64,000 bases of DNA from Stenotrophomonas tumulicola (GTDB lineage: Bacteria > Pseudomonadota > Gammaproteobacteria > Xanthomonadales > Xanthomonadaceae), in contig NZ_JACGXS010000002.1 in assembly GCF_014117215.1 (NCBI RefSeq), forward strand, positions 310,001 to 374,000, read 5' to 3'. The translations under genes and the position numbers were made by a program. This document shows positions 17,060-25,890 of this stretch, piece by piece. Position 1 is the stretch's first letter. Every line of letters starts with the position of its first letter. The notes under the pieces were generated by a model. The model did not search any database. It worked only from the letters and a program-made list of their open reading frames with translations, and was not told the origin of the DNA.

Positions 17060-18451
17060 ATGACCATTAAACTCCCCTCGCTTGTTGTTTCCATCGCTGC
17101 TGCGCTTGCCCTGGGCGGTTGCGCGACGCTGGTTCCGGACCGCACCGACGTGGCACCGGCCATTCCCGCGCAGTGGCCTGCCGAGGCAACGCAGGGCCAG
17201 GCCACCGAGGTGGCGATGTTGGGATGGCGCGCGTTCTTCACCGACCCGCGCCTGCAGCAGGTGATCGACCAGGCGCTGGACAACAACCGCGACCTGCGCG
17301 TTGCGGTGCTGAACGTCGAACGCGCGCGTGGCCAGTACCGCATCCAGCGCGCCGACCGGGTTCCTGCCGTCAACGTGCAGGGCCAGATGCAGCGGCAGGG
17401 CGGCGACGTGCCGGTCACCGAACAGTTCAGTGCCGGCCTGGGCATTACCGACTTCGAGCTGGACCTGTTCGGCCGCGTGCGCAACCTCAGCGAAGCGGCC
17501 CTGCAGGACTACTTCTCGGTGGCCGCCAACCGCCGTAATGCGCATCTCAGCCTGGTCGCCGAAACCGCCACCGCGTGGCTGACCCTGGGCGCGGATCGGG
17601 AGTCGCTGCGCATCGCCGAGGCCACGTTGGGCAGCCACGAAGATTCGCTGCGGCTGGCACAGGCGCGGTTCGAGCGGGGCGGCAGTTCGGCACTGGAACT
17701 GGCGCAGACGCGCACGCTGGTGGAAACCGCGCGCACCGATGCCGCGCGCCTGCGTGGCCAGGTGGCGCAGGACCGCAACGCGCTGGCGCTGCTGCTGGGC
17801 GGGCCGGTGGACGATGCGCTGCTGCCGGCCAGCAACGCCGAACTGGAACTGCTGGCGCTGGCGCCACCGCCGTCGGGCCTGACCAGCGACGTGCTGCTGC
17901 AACGGCCGGACATCATGGCGGCCGAACACACCTTGCTGTCGGCCAATGCCAACATCGGTGCGGCGCGTGCGGCGTTCTTTCCCAGCATCCGCCTGACCGG
18001 CACCTTCGGCAGCAGCTCCACGGAACTGTCCGGCCTGTTCGACAGCGGTACGCGGGCCTGGAGTTTCCTGCCATCCATCAGCCTGCCGATCTTCCAGGGC
18101 GGCAAGCTGCGTGCGAACCTGGCCGTGGCCAATGCAGACCGCGATATCGCCTTGGCCCAGTATGAAAAAGCCATCCAGGTCGGCTTCCGCGAAACCGCCG
18201 ACGCGCTGGCACTAGGCAGCAGCCTGGACGCACAGAGTGATTCGCAGCAGGCCCTGCTGGAAGCCGCCGAGCAGGCACAGACGTTGTCGCAGGCGCGCTA
18301 TGACGCAGGGCTGGACAGCTTCGTCACCCTGCTGGATGCCCGTCGTACCGCCTATTCGGCGCAGCAGAGCCGGCTGCAGACCGGACTGGCGCAGCAGACC
18401 AACCGCATCACGCTGTACAAGGTGATGGGCGGCGGCTGGCAGGCGCGGTAA
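17060..18451 (+). CDS. smeF: Outer-membrane efflux channel SmeF
   Basis: 463-residue TolC/OprM-type outer-membrane factor completing SmeDEF. N-terminal lipobox (LALGGCATL, Cys about 20), two repeated outer-membrane-efflux domains of long alpha-helices (about 60-250 and 270-455), and the typical GLTSDVLLQRPDI motif in the middle. The ATG at 17060 starts the lipoprotein signal; the frame is open further upstream within smeE and is not coding there. Followed by a triple REP array. Confidence 0.94.
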   Translation: MTIKLPSLVVSIAAALALGGCATLVPDRTDVAPAIPAQWPAEATQGQATEVAMLGWRAFFTDPRLQQVIDQALDNNRDLRVAVLNVERARGQYRIQRADRVPAVNVQGQMQRQGGDVPVTEQFSAGLGITDFELDLFGRVRNLSEAALQDYFSVAANRRNAHLSLVAETATAWLTLGADRESLRIAEATLGSHEDSLRLAQARFERGGSSALELAQTRTLVETARTDAARLRGQVAQDRNALALLLGGPVDDALLPASNAELELLALAPPPSGLTSDVLLQRPDIMAAEHTLLSANANIGAARAAFFPSIRLTGTFGSSSTELSGLFDSGTRAWSFLPSISLPIFQGGKLRANLAVANADRDIALAQYEKAIQVGFRETADALALGSSLDAQSDSQQALLEAAEQAQTLSQARYDAGLDSFVTLLDARRTAYSAQQSRLQTGLAQQTNRITLYKVMGGGWQAR

Positions 18452-18460
18452 CGCACCAAC

Positions 18461-18609
18461 GTAGCGCCGGGCCATGCCCGGCGAACACGCAATCCGAACG
18501 TAGCGCCGGGCCATGCCCGGCGAACACGCAATCCGAACGTAGCGCCGGGCCATGCCCGGCGAATCCCCGACACGGCGACAAGAAGCCGCCGGGCATGGCC
18601 CGGCGCTAC
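18461..18609 (+). repeat. REP array: three 39-bp direct repeats plus one inverted copy
   Basis: GTAG copies at 18461, 18500 and 18539 in the same direction (period 39: REP plus AACACGCAATCCGAAC), then an opposite copy at 18587-18609. The last copy overlaps the stop codon of the next gene: CTA at 18606-18608 is both the REP end and the TAG stop. The array lies between the convergent genes smeF and the iron-permease-family gene. Confidence 0.93.
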
Positions 18610-18998
18610 CGGGTACGTCGGCGTGACAACGCATCGCCGGCCTTGCGGGCCATCTGTTCGTACTCACTGCGGATTTCTTCCAACCGCTCTTCGTCCAGCT
18701 CTTCCAGGTCCAGCAGCTCCTTGTTGGCGTGCGCAGTTACCCGGATCAACTCATCGAGCTTGATCTGCATCGCCGCCGTATCCGAGTTCTGCGTGTGCTG
18801 GATCAGGAACACCATCAGGAAGGTGATGATCGTGGTCCCGGTGTTGATGACCAGTTGCCAGGTGTCGTTGAAGCCGAACAGCGGACCGGTGATGCCCCAG
18901 ACCACCACCACGGCCACTGCGGCGATGAACGTCCAGGGGGTTCCGGTCGCGTAGGCGGTGCGCTTGGCGACCGTATTGAAGACAGACTTCAGGCTCAT
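18606..18998 (-). CDS. Low-affinity iron permease family membrane protein
   Basis: 130-residue protein with two hydrophobic segments (about residues 20-42 and 50-72: WTFIAAVAVVVVWGITGPLF and LVINTGTTIITFLMVFLIQ) and the conserved HTQNSDTAAMQIKLDELIR motif, followed by a Glu-rich coiled C-terminus. This pattern fits the bacterial low-affinity iron permease family (small COG5478-like proteins); transport of iron is family naming and not shown here. Its last codons CGG-TAG come from the adjacent REP. Confidence 0.82.
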   Translation of the reverse strand: MSLKSVFNTVAKRTAYATGTPWTFIAAVAVVVVWGITGPLFGFNDTWQLVINTGTTIITFLMVFLIQHTQNSDTAAMQIKLDELIRVTAHANKELLDLEELDEERLEEIRSEYEQMARKAGDALSRRRTR

Positions 18999-19032
18999 GA
19001 CCGATGGATACGCTCATTGGCGTGCAGGCGTC

Positions 19033-19055
19033 GTGGAGCCGGGCCTTGCCCGGCT
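19033..19055 (+). repeat. Degenerate REP between two minus-strand genes
   Basis: GTGGAGCCGGGCCTTGCCCGGCTG: REP with GTGG in place of GTAG and CTT in the loop. Confidence 0.55.
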
Positions 19056-19062
19056 GCGCGCC

Positions 19063-19392
19063 TCAAACACTCAGGCGAGGACGCTCCGCGCGCGCGATCA
19101 TGCTCGACACATACACATGGTCCCAGCACTGTTCGATGAAATCCCGCGCCTGGGCCTCGGTCAGCCGCGGCATGATCTGCAGCGCGTACTGGGTCTGGAA
19201 GGCTTCCTCGCGCTGTTCGTTCCTTGCGCGGGGATGGGTGATCAGCGAATCGCAGGCAAACTTGATCCACGGCACGAAGTGGCCGAATGAGCTGGGGCCC
19301 AACGCCCCCTCTGCATGGCGTTCGCGCCAGTAGGTCAACTCGCGTTCCACATCGATGACCGGAGGAACATTCGGTACGTCTGCTGCGTGCAT
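19063..19392 (-). CDS. Hypothetical protein, 109 aa
   Basis: Soluble, acidic-basic mixed protein of unknown function. The start at 19392 gives MHAADVPNVPPVIDVERELTY; the frame is open further upstream to 19527 but that part looks non-coding (Arg/His rich). Seen: WRERHAEGALG, FGHFVPWIKFACDSL and a helical C-terminal half with RDFIEQCWDHVY. No signal peptide or membrane segment. Not recognised beyond being a likely conserved Xanthomonadaceae protein. Lies on the same strand as its neighbours but with gaps of about 60 and 190 bases. Confidence 0.65.
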   Translation of the reverse strand: MHAADVPNVPPVIDVERELTYWRERHAEGALGPSSFGHFVPWIKFACDSLITHPRARNEQREEAFQTQYALQIMPRLTEAQARDFIEQCWDHVYVSSMIARAERPRLSV

Positions 19393-19582
19393 GGCTGGGT
19401 GTCTTCTGGTGATGAGCGGGTGGGTTGAACCCTGATCATCGCCATGCACCAGTGCACGCGGCGTCAGCACAATGTGCATTCCGCCGTGACGGTGCCGCAA
19501 CATACCTGCCCGGAACGTAGCCGCCATGGGCTGGGCGTCCCTGGACAGGCATTCTTAAGTATTCAGAAAAATCGCCGCGCCA

Positions 19583-20035
19583 TCACTCGCCGATGTCTTC
19601 GTCCCAGATTTCCGGATGGCGTTCGATGAAGTTGCCGAGCAGGTCCACGCATTCCTGGTTGTCCAGGTCGATCACGTTCACGCCGCTGTCGCGCAGCCAG
19701 TCGATGCCGCCCTGGAAAGTACGTGATTCGCCGACAACCACCGTCCCGATGTTGAACTGGCGCACCAGCCCGGAGCAGTACCAGCACGGCGCCAGGGTGG
19801 TGACCATGATGGTGTCCTTGTAACCGCGCTGGCGACCGGCCTTGCGGAAGGCATCGGTCTCGCCATGCACGGACGGGTCGCCTTCCTGCACGCGGCGGTT
19901 GTGCCCGCAGCCGAGCAGGCGGCCATCGTTGTGGTACAGCGCCGCGCCGATCGGGACGCCGCCCTCGGCCAGGCCAAGGCGGGCTTCGTCGATGGCGGTC
20001 TGCAGCAGGGCCTGGTAGTCGGGGGTGGAAATCAT
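19583..20035 (-). CDS. Cytosine deaminase-like nucleobase deaminase
   Basis: 150-residue zinc-dependent deaminase of the cytidine-deaminase superfamily. Zinc ligands and catalytic Glu are visible: SVHGETDAF (H-x-E) and APCWYCSG (PCxxC). The C-terminal end FIERHPEIWDEDIGE closely resembles the end of fungal-type cytosine deaminases, so deamination of cytosine to uracil (pyrimidine salvage) is the best guess; guanine deaminase is an alternative. Divergent from ubiE, 80 bases away. Confidence 0.86.
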   Translation of the reverse strand: MISTPDYQALLQTAIDEARLGLAEGGVPIGAALYHNDGRLLGCGHNRRVQEGDPSVHGETDAFRKAGRQRGYKDTIMVTTLAPCWYCSGLVRQFNIGTVVVGESRTFQGGIDWLRDSGVNVIDLDNQECVDLLGNFIERHPEIWDEDIGE

Positions 20036-20115
20036 GGGGGTCTCCCGGGAAGTCAGGGCCCCATGATACGGGCAGGGTATGCCGCTGGCGGCCGACCGGT
20101 GCGATAATCGGGGCC

Positions 20116-20877
20116 ATGAGCGAATCCCCCTACAAGTCTGGCACCACCCACTTCGGCTTCCGCGACGTGGATGCCAAGGACAAGCAGAAGCTTGTCGGCG
20201 AAGTGTTCACCTCGGTCGCGCGCAACTACGACCTGATGAACGACCTGATGAGCATGGGCATCCACCGCGTGTGGAAGCGCTATTACGTGGCCACCGCGCA
20301 GGTGAAACCCGGCGACCGCGTGCTCGACCTGGCAGGCGGCACCGGCGATATCGCCGCGCTGATGAAAGAAAGGGTGGGCGCGGAAGGGTCGGTGGTGCTG
20401 GGTGACATCAATGCCGGCATGCTGTCGGTGGGCCGCGACCGGCTGACCAACCGTGGTTTGGTGGCAGGTTTGGACTACGTGCAATGCAATGCCGAAGCGC
20501 TGCCGTTCCCGGACAACAGCTTCGACCTGGTGACCATTGCCTTCGGCCTGCGCAACGTCACCGACAAGGACGCCGGCCTGCGCGAGATGTACCGCGTGCT
20601 GAAGGTGGGCGGACAGGCACGCGTGCTGGAGTTCTCCGAAGTGACCGCGGACTGGTTCAAGCCGATCTACGATTTCCACTCGTTCAAGGTGCTGCCGAAG
20701 CTGGGCCGCCTGTTCGCTGGCGATTCGGGCAGTTACACCTACCTGGCCGAGAGCATCCGCAAGCATCCGCCGCAGGAAGAACTGAAGGCGATGATGGGCC
20801 AGGCCGGCTTCGAGCGCTGCCATTACAAGAATCTGACCGGCGGCATCGTGTCGATCCATTCCGGTTACAAGCTCTGA
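20116..20877 (+). CDS. ubiE: Ubiquinone/menaquinone biosynthesis C-methyltransferase UbiE
   Basis: 253-residue class I SAM-dependent methyltransferase for the C-methylation step of ubiquinone (and demethylmenaquinone) synthesis. Seen: the family start FGFRDVDAKDKQKLVGEVF, the NYDLMNDLMSMGIHRVWKR signature, SAM motif VLDLAGGTGDIA, and the C-terminal NLTGGIVSIHSGYK motif. Length normal. The short leader after the divergent deaminase has little room for regulation. Confidence 0.97.
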   Translation: MSESPYKSGTTHFGFRDVDAKDKQKLVGEVFTSVARNYDLMNDLMSMGIHRVWKRYYVATAQVKPGDRVLDLAGGTGDIAALMKERVGAEGSVVLGDINAGMLSVGRDRLTNRGLVAGLDYVQCNAEALPFPDNSFDLVTIAFGLRNVTDKDAGLREMYRVLKVGGQARVLEFSEVTADWFKPIYDFHSFKVLPKLGRLFAGDSGSYTYLAESIRKHPPQEELKAMMGQAGFERCHYKNLTGGIVSIHSGYKL

Positions 20878-20930
20878 CGAGGTGACGCCGGGTGATGCCC
20901 GGTGGGGTCCGGGCCCGGCGGGATGCCGCA

Positions 20931-20953
20931 CGCCGGGCATGGCCCGGCGCTGC
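20931..20953 (-). repeat. REP element after ubiE
   Basis: CGCCGGGC-AT-GGCCCGGCGC ending CTGC (one change from CTAC). The preceding bases 20886-20925 contain decayed copies (GCCGGGTGATGCCCGG and GGTCCGGGCCCGGCGG). Confidence 0.7.
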
Positions 20954-21003
20954 CGGGACGTATCCGGTAAAATCGGGGTTTACCCCTGAAACGGTCCTGA
21001 TCC

Positions 21004-22926
21004 ATGCGCTCTCCGTTCCTGCTTCTTCCGCTCGCCGTTGCCCTGGCTGCCGGCTGTTCCCAGGAGGCTGCTGCCCCGGCCACCGCTCCCACTGCCCAGG
21101 ACGCGCCTGCCGCCCCCATGAACGCTGAAAACCGCAGCCATGATGAAAGCTCCTATGCCGAGCCGGACAAGGTGGTCATCAAGGACATCGCGCTGGACCT
21201 GAAGCTGGATTTCGACCAGAAGCAGATTGGTGGCACCGCGCTGTACACGCTGGAATGGAAGGACAAGGATGCCAGGCAGCTGGTGCTGGACACCCGTGCG
21301 CTGGACATCGCCAAGGTCGAGGCGGTCAGCGCCGATGGCGCGCGCAGCCCACTGCCGTTCCAACTGGCTGCCGACGACAAGGTGTTCGGCAGCAAGCTGA
21401 CCATCGAGACCCCGGAACAGCCGGCCAAGGTGGCGATCACCTACACCACGGCGCCGACCGCATCGGGCCTGCAGTGGCTGGAGCCTTCGATGACTGAAGG
21501 CAAGAAGCTGCCCTTCATGTTCAGCCAGTCGCAGGCCATCCACGCGCGCTCCTGGGTGCCGCTGCAGGACACCCCCAGCGTGCGTTTCACCTACAGCGCG
21601 CACGTGGTCTCGCGCCCGGACGTGATGGTGCTGATGAGCGCCGACAACGATCCCAAGGCGGCGCGTGACGGCGATTACAGCTTCAAGATGCCGCAGCCCA
21701 TCCCGTCCTACCTGCTGGCCATCGCCGCCGGTGACCTGGTGTTCGAACCGATCTCCGGCCGTTCCGGCGTGTGGGCCGAACCGACCATGGTCGGCAAGGC
21801 GGCCAAGGAATTCGAAGACACCGAGAAGATGATCGGTGCCGCCGAGAAGCTGTACGGCGACTACCGCTGGGGCCGCTACGACATGCTGGTGCTGCCGCCC
21901 TCGTTCCCGTTCGGCGGCATGGAAAACCCGCGCCTGACGTTCGCCACCCCGACCGTGATCGTCGGCGACAAGTCGCTGGTTTCGCTGGTGGCGCATGAGT
22001 TGGCGCACAGCTGGTCCGGCAACCTGGTGACCAACGCCAGCTGGAAGGACATCTGGCTCAACGAAGGCTTCACCACCTACGTGCAGGGCCGCATCACCGA
22101 AGCGCTGTACGGCACGGAGATGGCCGAGATGGAGCGGCAGATCGACCAGACCGACCTGCTGGCCGAAGTGAAGGACATGAGCCCGGCCGACCAGGCGCTG
22201 GCGTTGCCGCCGCTGACCGAGCGCGACCCGGATGATGCGCTGAGCCAGGTGGCTTACGTGAAGGGGTCGTGGTTCCTGGAATTCCTGGAGCAGCGCTTCG
22301 GCCGCGAAACCTTCGATCCGTTCCTGCGTGGCTGGTTCGACGACCACGCATTCCAGAGCGCGAACACCGACCAGTTCGTCGACTACCTGAAGAAGAACCT
22401 GCTGCCGAAGAAGCCCAACGCGGTGACCGAGGCCGAGCTGAAGGCATGGCTGGATGAGCCGGGCATACCGGCATTCGCCGCCAAGGCGCAGTCACGCAAC
22501 TTCAGCAACGTCGATACCGCACGCATCGCCTGGGAAGGCACCGGCACCGCGCCGGCCAGGCAGCTGACTGACGAATGGAGCACGCAGGAATGGGTGCGTT
22601 TCATCGATGGCCTGGGCGACAAGCTGCCGGTGGAGAAGCTGGCTGCGCTGGACAAGGAATACCACTTCACCGGCACGCCGAATGGTGAGATCGCGATGCG
22701 CTGGTATCCGCTGGCGATCCGCAGCGGCTACGCCGAAGCCAACACCGCAGCGGTGGAGTTCATCGAACGCGTGGGCCGGCGCAAGCTGATCATGCCGATC
22801 TACGCCGAACTGGTGAAGACACCGGAAGGGCTGGCACTGGCCAGGCAGGCATTCGAGAAGGCCAAGCCGGGTTACCACCCGATCACCACCGGGTCGGTGC
22901 AGGACATGTTGTCCAAGGCGAAGTAA
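21004..22926 (+). CDS. M1-family zinc aminopeptidase, lipoprotein
   Basis: 640-residue gluzincin. Lipoprotein signal with lipobox LAAGC (Cys about 19) and an Ala/Pro linker, then the M1 N-terminal beta domain, the exopeptidase motif GGMENP (about 303), and the zinc site HELAHSWSGN (about 331) with the third ligand Glu in NEGFTTYV. The C-terminal helical domain resembles leukotriene A4 hydrolase-type members. Likely anchored in the envelope, trimming peptides in the periplasm. The best start is ATG 21004. Confidence 0.93.
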   Translation: MRSPFLLLPLAVALAAGCSQEAAAPATAPTAQDAPAAPMNAENRSHDESSYAEPDKVVIKDIALDLKLDFDQKQIGGTALYTLEWKDKDARQLVLDTRALDIAKVEAVSADGARSPLPFQLAADDKVFGSKLTIETPEQPAKVAITYTTAPTASGLQWLEPSMTEGKKLPFMFSQSQAIHARSWVPLQDTPSVRFTYSAHVVSRPDVMVLMSADNDPKAARDGDYSFKMPQPIPSYLLAIAAGDLVFEPISGRSGVWAEPTMVGKAAKEFEDTEKMIGAAEKLYGDYRWGRYDMLVLPPSFPFGGMENPRLTFATPTVIVGDKSLVSLVAHELAHSWSGNLVTNASWKDIWLNEGFTTYVQGRITEALYGTEMAEMERQIDQTDLLAEVKDMSPADQALALPPLTERDPDDALSQVAYVKGSWFLEFLEQRFGRETFDPFLRGWFDDHAFQSANTDQFVDYLKKNLLPKKPNAVTEAELKAWLDEPGIPAFAAKAQSRNFSNVDTARIAWEGTGTAPARQLTDEWSTQEWVRFIDGLGDKLPVEKLAALDKEYHFTGTPNGEIAMRWYPLAIRSGYAEANTAAVEFIERVGRRKLIMPIYAELVKTPEGLALARQAFEKAKPGYHPITTGSVQDMLSKAK

Positions 22927-22942
22927 AAGCCGCCCAAAGCCC

Positions 22943-23075
22943 GTAGCGCCGGGCCATGCCCGGCAATCTGTAGCGCCGGGCCATGCCCGGCGAGCGCAGC
23001 GGCCTGATGCCCGATATGTGCCTCCGGGCATGGGCCCGGCCTGATATCCGTTCGCCGGGCATGGCCCGGCGCTAC
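22943..23075. repeat. REP cluster between M1 peptidase and TetR regulator
   Basis: Forward copies at 22943 (clipped 3' arm) and 22970, a degenerate inverted copy around 23023-23040 (CCTCCGGGCATGGGCCCGGCC), and a complete inverted copy 23053-23075. The last one supplies the TAG stop (CTA 23072-23074) of the regulator gene. Confidence 0.88.
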
Positions 23076-23701
23076 CGCTCTGCAGTGGCGCGCAGTGCCA
23101 GGAACATATCCACGCAGTCTTCCATCAGCCGCTGCTGCGCTTCCGGCGCCAGCGGCGCCTGGCCCATCGTCACCTGCGGCCAGAACGCGAACGCCTTCAG
23201 CATCCCCTGCAACTGGTGCGCGGCATCGACCGGCGCGATATCCCCGCGCAACCGTCCGTCGGCCTGCGCAGCGCGGATCCACCCCGTCAGCCCTTCTTCC
23301 TTCTCGGCCAGCTTGTCCATCATCGCCCGCGCACGTTCTGGCGCATGCACCAGTTCGGCCATCGCCACCCGCGACAGGTCGATGAAGCTGGCATCGGACA
23401 TCAACCGCATCTTCTGCGCGGTGAAACCCAGCAACTGTTCCCGCAGCGGGCGCGAAGGCGCGTAGGCCGCCACGTCCACGGCCTGGCTGGCTTCCCACAG
23501 TTGCCACAGGATCGCGGTGAACAGTTCGTCCTTGCTGGCGAAATGGTTGTAGACCGTGCGCTTGGATACCCCGGCGGTGGCCGCGATGCGGTCCATGCTG
23601 GTGCCGGCAAACCCGAACGTGCGGAACTCGGCCACCGCCGCCGACAGGATGTCCGCACGCTTGCGGTCGGTCAGGCGGGTGGGGCGGTCAGGATGGCTCA
23701 T
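23072..23701 (-). CDS. TetR-family transcriptional regulator
   Basis: 209 residues with an N-terminal helix-turn-helix (MDRIAATAGVSKRTVYNHF followed by ASKDELF) and an AefR-like C-terminal ligand domain. Divergently transcribed from a metallo-hydrolase gene with a 78-base intergenic region containing a clear inverted repeat, so it most likely represses itself and that hydrolase. The last codon pair CGG-TAG lies in a REP element. Ligand unknown. Confidence 0.88.
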   Translation of the reverse strand: MSHPDRPTRLTDRKRADILSAAVAEFRTFGFAGTSMDRIAATAGVSKRTVYNHFASKDELFTAILWQLWEASQAVDVAAYAPSRPLREQLLGFTAQKMRLMSDASFIDLSRVAMAELVHAPERARAMMDKLAEKEEGLTGWIRAAQADGRLRGDIAPVDAAHQLQGMLKAFAFWPQVTMGQAPLAPEAQQRLMEDCVDMFLALRATAER

Positions 23702-23721
23702 TGCACTATTTTACACCGTTC

Positions 23722-23751
23722 AGTTTACTTTCCGGAAAACGGAAGTAGACT
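23722..23751. promoter_or_regulatory. Candidate TetR operator in divergent region
   Basis: Inverted repeat AGTTTACTTTCCG ... CGGAAGTAGACT around AAAA. A further half-like copy (CAGTGTACTTTTC, 23756-23768) lies closer to the hydrolase. The region is markedly AT-rich compared with its surroundings and sits between both start codons. Confidence 0.65.
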
Positions 23752-23779
23752 CATCAGTGTACTTTTCAGGGCAAGCCCC

Positions 23780-24877
23780 ATGACCCGTCGCCTGCCTCGC
23801 TTCCTCCTCCTCACCACGGTGCTGATTGCCATGACCCTTGGCCTGCTGACCTGCGGCGCACATCCCGCTGCCTCCTACGACCAGTCGCCGCAGTTCCACG
23901 ACGGCCGCTTCCACAATCCTGCGGGCAAGTCATCGCTGGGTTTCGTCGGCACGCTCGGCGTGCTGTGGCGGTTCCTGTTCGATAAGCCCGAGGACGCCAC
24001 GCCGCCCGCGCCGATCCCGGTGCTGCCACTGACCCGCCAGGCCCTGCTGGATGCGCCGGACGACAGCCTGTGGCGGCTGGGCCATTCAACGATGCTGTTC
24101 AAGCTGGATGGCCACTTCTGGCTGACCGATCCGGTGTTTTCCGAACGCGCATCGCCGATGACCTTCATGGGGCCCAAGCGTTTCCATGCGCCGCCGCTGT
24201 CCATGGACGAACTGCCGCCACTCACCGGCGTGATCATCTCGCATGACCATTACGACCATCTGGATCGCGAGGCCGTCCGCGCGCTGGCGCCGAAGGTGCA
24301 GCACTTCATCACTGCGCTGGGTGTCGGTGACCGGTTGATGGGGTGGGGCGTGCCGGCTGAAAAGATCCAGCAGTTGGACTGGTGGCAGGAGACCCGGGTG
24401 CAGGGGCTGAAGATCGTCGCCACGCCGGCGCAGCATTTTTCCGGACGCGGCCTGTCCGACGGCAACCGCACGCTGTGGGCGTCGTGGGTGATCGACAACG
24501 GGAGCAAGCGGATTTTCTTCAGCGGTGATTCCGGCTACTTCGATGGCTTCGCGCGCATCGGCGAGCGCTTTGGTCCGTTCGACCTGACGCTGGTTGAAAC
24601 CGGCGCCTACGATGCCGACTGGGCCGATGTGCACATGCAGCCCGAGCAGAGTCTGCAGGCGCACCTGGATGTGCGTGGCAAGGTGATGATGCCCATCCAC
24701 AACGGCACCTTCGACCTGGCGCTGCATCCGTGGACCGAGCCGTTCGAGCGCATCACCGCGCTGGCGCAGGAACAGGGCGTGACACTGACCGCGCCACGCA
24801 TGGGGGAGCGGCTGGATATTGCCGCGCCGGCCGCGTCGACGCAGTGGTGGCGGGAAGTGGGTGCCGTTGCGCGTTGA
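23780..24877 (+). CDS. RomA/NAPE-PLD-like metallo-beta-lactamase-fold hydrolase
   Basis: 365 residues. N-terminal hydrophobic signal/anchor (about 8-28, LLLTTVLIAMTLGLLTCGA, possibly a lipoprotein Cys), then a beta-lactamase-fold domain with the metal motif ISHDHYDHLD, further ligands in TPAQHFSGR, SGDSGYFDG and IHNGTFDLA. The pattern WRLGHSTMLF ... DPVFSERASP is typical of the RomA / N-acyl-phosphatidylethanolamine phospholipase D-like group, suggesting a phosphodiester or lipid substrate at the membrane. Expression probably controlled by the divergent TetR gene. Confidence 0.87.
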   Translation: MTRRLPRFLLLTTVLIAMTLGLLTCGAHPAASYDQSPQFHDGRFHNPAGKSSLGFVGTLGVLWRFLFDKPEDATPPAPIPVLPLTRQALLDAPDDSLWRLGHSTMLFKLDGHFWLTDPVFSERASPMTFMGPKRFHAPPLSMDELPPLTGVIISHDHYDHLDREAVRALAPKVQHFITALGVGDRLMGWGVPAEKIQQLDWWQETRVQGLKIVATPAQHFSGRGLSDGNRTLWASWVIDNGSKRIFFSGDSGYFDGFARIGERFGPFDLTLVETGAYDADWADVHMQPEQSLQAHLDVRGKVMMPIHNGTFDLALHPWTEPFERITALAQEQGVTLTAPRMGERLDIAAPAASTQWWREVGAVAR

Positions 24878-24895
24878 TGGCCGCGCTGCGCGCGC

Positions 24896-24946
24896 GTGAC
24901 GGGCATGGCCCGTCACTACCGGGGTAGAGCGGGGCCATGCCCCGCT
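24896..24946. repeat. Head-to-head REP pair of two subtypes
   Basis: Inverted copy of the TGACGGGC/GCCCGTCA subtype (24896-24919, ending CACTAC) and a forward copy of the AGCGGGGC/GCCCCGCT subtype (24924-24946) separated by four bases. Confidence 0.82.
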
Positions 24947-24994
24947 GCTTTCGCGGTTACTGTATGCATGCATCATCTACATACGGAGCATGCG

Positions 24995-25723
24995 ATGAAA
25001 CACCTGATCCTCGCTGCTGCCTGCGCGCTGTCCCTGGCCGCCTGCAGCGACCCCGAGGCCGAGCGCCAGGCGCAGCAGGCTGCCGAAGCGGCCGCGCAGG
25101 CGCAGAAGGAAGCCAAGGCCGACGACGTTGCCAGGCAGTACGACACCGCCTTGGCCGCCCAGGACTGGGAGCGCGCGCGCATCCACGGTGGCGCCCTGCT
25201 GGATGTCTACAAAGGCACGGCGGCGGCGGCGCGCATCGAACCGGGCTTCGCCGAGGTCAAGTCCAAGGCCGATGACGCGCGCAACCTGCGCCGCATGCAG
25301 GGCCTGTGGCAGTACAACCAGGTGCCGGTGGGTACCAAGGGCACCCAGCGTTCGGCGGCCATCTACAGCAAGGAGCGGGTGGACGTGGATGGCAGTGGCC
25401 CGAAGCCGGTGCAGCTGGTGTTCCGCGATCATCCACAATGGAAGCGGCATGCATACCTGGTGCTGCAGGTCGGCGATTTCCGCTGCCCGGGCGGCTGCAA
25501 GGTGCAGGTCAGCGTGGATGGCGGCAAGCCGCACGCGATGGCGGCATGGCGCCCGGATACCGATGAAGCCATCGCGATGTTCATCACCGACAACGCGGCA
25601 CTGTGGAAGCTGGCCCGGCAAGCCAAGGCGATCAGCATCGAGTTTCCAGTGAAGGCGGGCGGCACGCGTACCGCAGTGTTCGAAACCGGCGGCGTGGACG
25701 CCAGCCAGATGCCGTGGAAATGA
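24995..25723 (+). CDS. Hypothetical lipoprotein, 242 aa
   Basis: Signal peptide with lipobox SLAAC (Cys 17), an Ala/Gln/Glu-rich helical stretch (about 20-50) that could be a coiled coil, then a globular domain. Seen: GLWQYNQVPVGTKGTQRSA, a CPGGC Cys pair at about 168-172, and WRPDTDEAIAMFI. Function not recognised. The start at 24995 opens the lipoprotein signal and has CGGAG upstream (24984-24988); a longer frame runs into the REP and is rejected. Confidence 0.8.
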   Translation: MKHLILAAACALSLAACSDPEAERQAQQAAEAAAQAQKEAKADDVARQYDTALAAQDWERARIHGGALLDVYKGTAAAARIEPGFAEVKSKADDARNLRRMQGLWQYNQVPVGTKGTQRSAAIYSKERVDVDGSGPKPVQLVFRDHPQWKRHAYLVLQVGDFRCPGGCKVQVSVDGGKPHAMAAWRPDTDEAIAMFITDNAALWKLARQAKAISIEFPVKAGGTRTAVFETGGVDASQMPWK

Positions 25724-25776
25724 TGTTGGACGACGCGGCCTGGATGGCACGTTGACCGTCATCGGGTGGGGGCAGG

Positions 25777-25885
25777 GTAGCGCCGAGCCATGCTCGGCGA
25801 GCGTAGCGGCGCTTTGGGGATGGCGCAGCGGCGCTTCGGCGATTCCGCCGAGCATGGCTCGGCGCTACAGGGGGTTCGGCGCTAC
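25777..25885. repeat. REP pair after the lipoprotein gene
   Basis: Forward GAGCCATGCTCGGC-type copy at 25777-25799, inverted partner at 25846-25868 ending CTAC, and a loose GGCGCTAC remnant at 25878-25885. They lie between convergent genes. Confidence 0.88.
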
Positions 25886-25890
25886 GGGGT

